From Pyrenophora tritici-repentis (lineage: Eukaryota; Ascomycota; Dothideomycetes; Pleosporales; Pleosporaceae), in assembly GCF_003171515.1 (NCBI RefSeq), contig NC_089393.1, positions 1,178,001 to 1,242,000 on the forward strand: a stretch of DNA of 64,000 bases. The letters run 5' to 3'. Of this stretch, positions 56,637 through 64,000 are shown one piece after another; the stretch's first letter is position 1; each line of letters opens with the position of its first letter. Below the pieces are notes generated by a model, which did no database searches, was not told the origin of the DNA, and was given only the letters and a program-made list of their open reading frames with translations. The position numbers and the translations under genes were made by a program.

Positions 56637-58167
56637 ACGCGTTTGGAGTATTCTGCGGCCTTTTTCGACACGTCGCACCGCACCTTCTTTGCGTCTCTCC
56701 AGCGCAATCCCCTTCCTGACCCCCTCCCCGAACCTTTATCTTTAGAGACCCGTTTCGCAGCATTCTGCGCACGAGGTCACGATCGTTTGTACGAGTACAC
56801 GGCGTCTGTCTATTATTTGAGAGACGAAATGCATCCACAGTATTTCATATCGGGGCAGCCATTCACTCTTTACGTGTTCATTTTTGTTAGTGCATAATGT
56901 CATGTTATTCCGTTGCCCAGCATCACCAGTCACGCTATCCTTCATAGTTTACACTCTTGTTATGTATCTATGTTCTTCCGTGTCCATAGATAGCACGAAT
57001 TAATGAATCAAAACCAATGTCCAAGACTTCTCTGAACCACCTTTCTAAATCCATGCCATGTCCAAAGTGACCCTTGACTCTGTGCTGTCCTTCAAATCTT
57101 AAAGTCTTGTCAGTTCCAAGTCCAGCGCCAAGCACCTACTCAACCAAGCTTTCTGACATGGCAGAAGCGAAAGTCTTGATCGCAAGCCAGCAGAAGGTTC
57201 AGCAGTTAGAACATATGGGTCCGGCGCATCTTCTGAAAAGAGCATGGGACAGAGGTTCCCCACGTGTTAGTGAAAAAGCGGCGAAACAGAGGTTCCTTTT
57301 CGAGAGTCGAGAATGGCCAGAGCTTCGCCATCGAGTGCAAGCTGCAAAAAAGTCGGCGCTACTCACATTGTCCCTTCAACGAGTGCTTCACCAACCCTCT
57401 TTATATGCGATATGTCACCAACGTCCAAGCCCCTCAGCCGGAAACCCCATAGTCCGGTAAAACACCAAGCTGTCTTCACACAAAAAGACCTACACGACAA
57501 GATACACCACTGTGACCGGGCTTTCAGCTTACCGAAGCACTTTCCCTAGGTGCCGAGCGAGCGTCGCGCACTCGCCCATAATGCAGCCAGTCGCTTGGCT
57601 GGACCAAGGCGTCGCGAGTGGGCATGCGCAAGGCTTGGTTCAGCGCGGGGAGCGGTGCCAGTGGCTACAGAGTAGCTGCTAGGCTAAGCTTGGCTGAGGT
57701 GCGTTAAGAGTAAAGTTGTGTTTCACCGGGCTGTGGGGATTACTACCAACGCCGGCGGGGTGATCGGCTCGTGGCTGAAACCCGTTCGCGACGCACGCTG
57801 CGGGCGGATGATTTGTCGCAGGATTGGTCTGATGCAGAAAACGTTCAGGAAGCACTTCATACCCGGATTAGGTATGTATCAGCGTGTTGGCTCAGGTGTA
57901 ACGTGACATTGTCAAGTTCAACGTGACATTGTCAAGATTAATGTGACATTGTCAAGATCGGTGGATTAACGTATGTCATCCTCTTTCTGGTCGACGAGGC
58001 AACTTCCTACATACAACGTACCCGTATTCGACACACGTGGTTATCGACCTCTCTGTTGCTGACAAGTATATACGTAATCAACGCAGGATAGGACGCGCAC
58101 ACATTCAACACCGTGACGTATCAGAGTGGGTGAAAAGTGCTGGATTGACACTAAGTGTACGTCCCCA
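56637..58167. other. intergenic
   Basis: No gene supported. It contains a short 20-bp tandem repeat (next entry). Confidence 0.5.
57900..57959 (+). repeat. 20-bp tandem repeat, 3 units
   Basis: AACGTGACATTGTCAAGTTC and two variants (ending GATT and GATC) follow one another without spacers. Confidence 0.85.
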
Positions 58168-58884
58168 TCACACCTCACCCTTCCTCTCTTCCCTCAGCGC
58201 ATTCCTTACAATAGCACCGCACATCTTCGCATACGGATTCGTCCTTACACTCATCTCCCTCGCCACCTCATCTCCATACCGCGCCGCCGCCGCAAAATCC
58301 CTGCTCGCCAGCTCCTCCAAATCGCTCTTCCCCCGGCCATCAAGCTCAGTCTCTGTTTCCACAGCCTTGAGATACAGATACGCACGATGCGAATATGCTG
58401 TTCTTAGGATGCGCGCTGCGTATGTCGACACGGGCGCTGTTGGCGATGAGGCGGGTAAAGAGAGATGAATCGCGCGCGCAAGGTCTGTGAATACGTCTTC
58501 GATATCTTGTTTTGGTGATGCGAAGATGGTTTTTCCGTCATGTAATGCTGCTTCTAGTCTCATTCTGCGGAGCATTGCGCGGTTGACGTAGGCACTGGCG
58601 TAGTTTGGCCACGCGGTTATTGTGCCGTTTAGGTGGTCGATGGCGTCGTCGATTGCGGTGACGTCTGAGTTGCTGGAGACGTTGCGTACGATGTCGTTTT
58701 GTTGCGCTTCGAGGGTTGATAGTTGTGAGGATGGTATACTGGGGTGAGCGGGTAAGGAAGAATCGATTGCTGCGGTGTCTCTTGACTTTGCTACTGATGA
58801 TGGAAGGGTTTCTGGGTCGAAGAGCGCGTTCAGGATGCGTGCGTCGTTTGCCGATAGAGTGGTATTGGGAACATCGATCGCCAT
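58168..58884 (-). CDS. TTC36-like tetratricopeptide repeat protein
   Basis: Single exon, 238 residues from the ATG at 58884, which has the better context (CACCATGG) than the in-frame ATG at 58893. The opening SANDARILNALFDPETLPS, the TPR pair around YASAYVNRAMLRRMR and TAYSHRAYLYLKAV, and the end NPYAKMCGAIVRNALREE follow the order seen in TTC36 proteins (N-terminal NxxxLNALFxPE, TPRs, final NPYAxxC). The role of this conserved family is poorly known; a link to tyrosine catabolism has been reported in mammals, where TTC36 binds and stabilises HPPD. That makes its place next to the HPPD gene (59655, divergent, 770 bases) notable. Confidence 0.75.
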   Translation of the reverse strand: MAIDVPNTTLSANDARILNALFDPETLPSSVAKSRDTAAIDSSLPAHPSIPSSQLSTLEAQQNDIVRNVSSNSDVTAIDDAIDHLNGTITAWPNYASAYVNRAMLRRMRLEAALHDGKTIFASPKQDIEDVFTDLARAIHLSLPASSPTAPVSTYAARILRTAYSHRAYLYLKAVETETELDGRGKSDLEELASRDFAAAARYGDEVAREMSVRTNPYAKMCGAIVRNALREERKGEV

Positions 58885-59654
58885 GGTGAACAAAGGAGCT
58901 GTGAGATAGTCTTGTGGTGGTTAAGATTTGGTTCAGGATTTCGTATTACAGTCGACGTTAACTTGGTAGCAGAGTTGTTAGTCCTGCGAGAGTGATTTCC
59001 TTGCACTACTTCTAATCCCGACTATCACATGTTTGACTTGAGCATGGCTGCGGATGTACTATCATGGCCACTCGGCTCAACGCCCCAAGGCGGCTTTCAA
59101 CGGCAAACTACCCGCTTCCGCCGACGGTACCACAACGCGACGTAGCAAGCAACTACATACATGCGCACAACACTCTGCTAGTTACGCAGCCTCGCTGCGG
59201 GAAGTAACAACAAAACTCCACAAGCCACTCAGCTTGCAAAGGGCCGATTTGAGCGTCTGCTGTACGCTTGCTCCTGGTGTTTGCGCGCAACCGCGACGGA
59301 TACCAGCGGTCCGTTCATTGGCGGACAGCGCCGGACAAAGGCACATTGCTTCTGCGACACCATCACGTGAGCTCGGCATAACCGCTTGATGACGCTACTT
59401 TTGGACGAACGTGTGGGAGTTGCTTAGTGAGAGCTATCGGTACACCGGTTCGTCAAGGGAAGTGGATGCAGCATAGACCATGCGGTGAAAGATAAGAATG
59501 GGTACAACTTCGATGCGCATAGTTTGGGCCTTTTACTTTACATACACCCAAATTACAGACTGAGTTCTCTCGAATACTTACTTGGAGCTTTTTCAACTGA
59601 ACCACTGCATTGTTTTTTGAGAAATTGCTTCTTTCTCGATATTGGTAATTCATC
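58885..59654. promoter_or_regulatory. divergent spacer between TTC36-like and HPPD genes
   Basis: About 770 bases between two start codons facing away from each other. No feature was singled out. Confidence 0.4.
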
Positions 59655-60926
<1,272 letters not shown>

Positions 60927-61102
60927 AGCACTTATGATTTCATCTTTCAGCATTGTTTGGCGTTTCAAGCAAGTCAATGGTAGTCGTCGAGCGACATGAT
61001 CAAGCATCAATACATTAGTCCATCTCTTCATAAGCCAAGAAACATTTCCCCTTTTTTTTTCCAAATCTGCGCTGATAATAACAATGTAGTGCGACATGCA
61101 TC

Positions 61103-63644
61103 CTACATGGGCAGACTCCAAATGAAATCCAAGGTTCCGTCATCAAACCCCTGGAAGCTCTGCTGCCCACTATCAAGGCCGAAAGGCGCCATTGCCGGAT
61201 CAAAAGGCAGCGCAAGCCAATCATCCTCTGGCATAAGATTTGATACGTTTTCCGCAAGCGATGACAGGCTGGATTGACCGGCGTTGTGGTTGTTCAAAAA
61301 GTCCATGCCTGTCGTTCCACCTTTAAGGTCAGCGGACGTGGCACGAGATGGAAGGCGTGGAGGACGTGAGGAGACGACAAAGCTTTCGCGTAGACGGGCG
61401 ACGTGGAGGTCGAGAAGGGTAGCATAGCGGGAGGCTAGGTGCATATCGTCGAGAGTGCCTGTACTATTAGCAAAAGAAGGCTGGGGGCGTCTAGACGTGC
61501 TTACTTGCGCGCAGTGCCCGTATGGCTGCGTCCAGGATGTCCAAAGACGACTGCAGTTTTTGGTTTCGCGACCCTAGACTTAGCCCCTTGATGAGGTAAA
61601 TTGCTGATGTAGTGATGCGCAAGAAAATCCTAACTGGTGAGTAGCGAAGCGCGCCCGTTTCTGACAATTGGCAAACCTTTTGCAGTATCTGACAGCTGCC
61701 GTCAACGACTTCTTGGATAAAGTCGTAGTCTCTGGGTTCGAGATTGAAGGGAAGATTGTCCCCTTGGGGAACGTCCGGATCGGTTTCCGCAAGTGTGCGT
61801 TCGACAACAGCCTGCATACCGAGCGAGTTTGTGTATATTCGGACATACTGATATTCAATATGCAGCATATCGTGCAGTCCCACCTTGAGCTCTGAATGAC
61901 GTCAGAAAGCATCACTTCAAACTTACTATGAAATGGACCACTTACTGCAAGGGTCGAGGTACTTCTTCCTCCAGGATGTCAAAAGGGGTTGGAAATGCTC
62001 CAAGAGTCCAATGTAGCGGCCGGTCCGCAGCAAACTTCTCGTTGTCGCCGAGTTAGGGTAAATGGTGTCTGAGATTGATCGCGCAAGTTTAGTAAGCTCT
62101 ACCCAAGCACTCATAAAAGACTGCCACTGCTCTACAGCACCCGTTGCAGAGTCGATGGGGATCTTCTCCATCAACGCATGATTGAGGCTTTGTGGAATCA
62201 TCGAAGTGCATCCAAGGCGCCATGATAGTTGTTCAAGCAGAACGTATAATAGCTTTCGGGCTCTAATCCTTCGCAGAACGAGGTATTCCGAAGTAAACTT
62301 CGGGTAAGATACCTGGTCTTTGTCAATCCGGGCATTGTCTTCGAAGAGACCCAACTCCTGTGCCAGTGAAAGTGCGCAACCCATCAACATCCAAGACATA
62401 CGATCAGAGCGCTTCGCTGGCTCAATGACGTCTTCAAGCCATCGATTTGAGGTTACATCCCCCTCTAAGAGCTTTGCCCCTTCCTCGGTGGTGTTGTTTG
62501 CGCCGATCATCAGTTCACAATCCCAGCCGTCAGCAGCAGTCGGAAAGTGTAGCGCACGCGGGTGCCATTCGGATAGCAGCAGAAGTGCCTCAATTGATCC
62601 AATTGTCCGGCTCTGAGCTTTGGAAGGCTTAACCTGTCCAAGCATGATCTTCATGATAAAGCGTTGACATTGCTCCCATAACCTGTCGTGCACAAAGTAG
62701 CCCCGAGAAGCGCCCCCTACACCGGGAAGAATGTTGTATCTGGATGATATCATGAGTATAGTAGTGCAAAGAAATGGATCCAGTGCAATCAACGTGTAAT
62801 GGTTCTCATGATGCGAGTAGAACTCGCCAAGAATGGGCGACAAGGGCGAACAGTTCTTGAAGAACAGATCAACATAGGTGACGGCTTCATGTGCGGAGAA
62901 CCATCCCATCTGCACGAATCGACACGATGTCCACGTCTTCAGGGTCTCAGGTGAGGGTGTAGACATTTGCACGGGTTGTGCCCTGAAGGTGTGGAACGGT
63001 GACGACGGCATGCCATTGTCGTAGCCGGAAGGTCCCGATCTGGGCGTCTCATATGCTTGGGAACCCGACTGCTCCTGGCTGTCTATTGCGTCACGGTGAT
63101 GCGCAGCCTCGAAGAGCAGATTCAATGCATCACTCCCGCTCGAGACAACTGTCCTCATCACCGAATGAGCTAGGTCTGGCTGGGAAGATGAGATGCGGCG
63201 CAGATGGCTGTGTGGAGACTGGTGGTATTCAGAACGGTGATTGCCGTTGACATGAGGGCTACCTCCTGGGGTGAAGCCATGTGTTGATATGGACGACCTG
63301 TGGCCTGGAGATGGCTGCACAACTGGCGCAGGGTTTGATTGAGGACGGACCGGCTCTTCCTCCTCTTCATTCTCTCTCGCCTCTCCAGGTTTGCGTCTCT
63401 TGACCCACGACCGCTCAGACCGGAAAACACATTCGCGCATCTCTCGCTTGCATCTTTGACATGGCGGCTTTAGTTCGCCGCCATCAGGACCGGTACCCAG
63501 GATGCATTTTGCCTTGCGTTGCCGACAATTGATGCATGCTTTGTACGCACGCTTGAAATCCTCTGGGTGGGTCCGCTTCTTGCTCGAGGCTGAATTGGTG
63601 TCATGTTGGCCACTGTCGACCGTAGTATCCTCTCTTCCAGACAT
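61103..63644 (-). CDS. Zn2Cys6 transcription factor, possibly Aro80/HmgR-type, 3 exons
   Basis: Exons 63644-61946, 61891-61505 and 61458-61103 give 813 residues. The binuclear zinc cluster is Cys 37, 40, 47, 62, 65 and 72 (ACINCRQRKAKC then PPCQRCKREMRECVF); the 14-residue middle loop with PPC and the RERxxCVF ending recall Aro80. A Glu- and Ser-rich linker leads to the fungal-specific regulatory domain (residues about 250-650), and the end is acidic and aromatic (MPEDDWLALPFD, LDFIWSLPM), suiting an activation domain. Introns are 54 and 46 bases. Lying tail-to-tail with HPPD, it could control aromatic amino-acid use, as Aro80 and HmgR do in other ascomycetes. That role is inference. Confidence 0.85.
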
Positions 63645-64000
63645 TTCACATTACCACCAAACGGTGATACAACGGATGGCGCAGGAATGGTTCTCTAGGA
63701 ACGTGGGGCGGGTAACAGCGACAAAGAGTGGAAGATGAAGGGAAATTCTCGCCCCGCCTCGGCTATCCGCGGTGCGCTGTCCCAACAACCCAACCTCTTC
63801 CGTCACGTTGCTTAGGTAATCACAGCAAACTTGCACTAACTATGTTGCCGGGCGATCACAATGTCATGCAGCATTGGAAGACGATCAGCAGGTGAGTGGG
63901 TATCTTATATGGTGAAGGCACATACCCCTTACCCATACATTTCTACTACTATTGCGTTAAAGGGACTGTGGTGAGGTAATGGGTGATGGTACTTTGGTTC
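63645..64000. other. upstream region of the Zn2Cys6 gene
   Basis: No gene seen up to the window end. Confidence 0.4.

Overview
The window reads as nuclear DNA of a filamentous ascomycete, most likely a dothideomycete of the Pleosporales type (an inference from gene content, not a database match). The reasons are genes split by short introns of about 46-103 bases with GTAAGT/GTATGT donors and CTAAC/CTGAC branch points, long AT-balanced intergenic stretches, and fungal families such as a Zn2Cys6 regulator, an Alt a 1-like secreted protein, VTC, Mis6/CENP-I, Sld7 and GPI-anchored surface proteins. No rRNA, tRNA, CRISPR or origin was recognised. Exon coordinates in the text come from reading splice sites by eye; in each spliced model called intact the summed exons are a multiple of three.

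1-15.9 kb is a decayed accessory region. It holds coding debris, a small intact ABM-domain gene, a GGPP-synthase-like gene with a nonsense codon, a 68-residue CPHC protein, an MFS transporter, a GPI-anchored protein, a dead SLC6-type symporter (three stops, two frameshifts) and, 102 bases upstream of it, a 3.08-kb hAT transposon with clear ends and an 8-bp target duplication.

15.9-22 kb holds two divergent secretome genes, one GPI-anchored and one a secreted protein of seven tandem ~38-residue units separated by Lys-Arg (Kex2) sites, then repeats, a 161-bp MITE and coding debris. 22-31 kb carries an aldehyde dehydrogenase, an HD-domain gene split by a 393-bp TRIM (miniature LTR retroelement), a membrane protein, a mitochondrial release-factor-like protein divergent from a putative serine palmitoyltransferase small subunit, and a hypothetical gene. 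31.7-39 kb has Mis6/CENP-I, a MYND-finger pseudogene and a VTC2/3-like protein. 42-44.3 kb is a secreted S41 peptidase, followed by 3.4 kb of purine-rich repeats without genes.

47.7-64 kb is a denser housekeeping block: an Alt a 1-like secreted protein, Sld7, a small hypothetical protein, a CDF Mn/Zn transporter facing a ZIP zinc transporter across 1.6 kb, a TTC36-like TPR protein, 4-hydroxyphenylpyruvate dioxygenase and, tail-to-tail with it, a Zn2Cys6 factor that may control aromatic amino-acid breakdown. Themes that join neighbours are metal and phosphate handling (VTC, CDF, ZIP), aromatic catabolism (HPPD plus regulator), and genes broken by point mutation or insertion near mobile elements.
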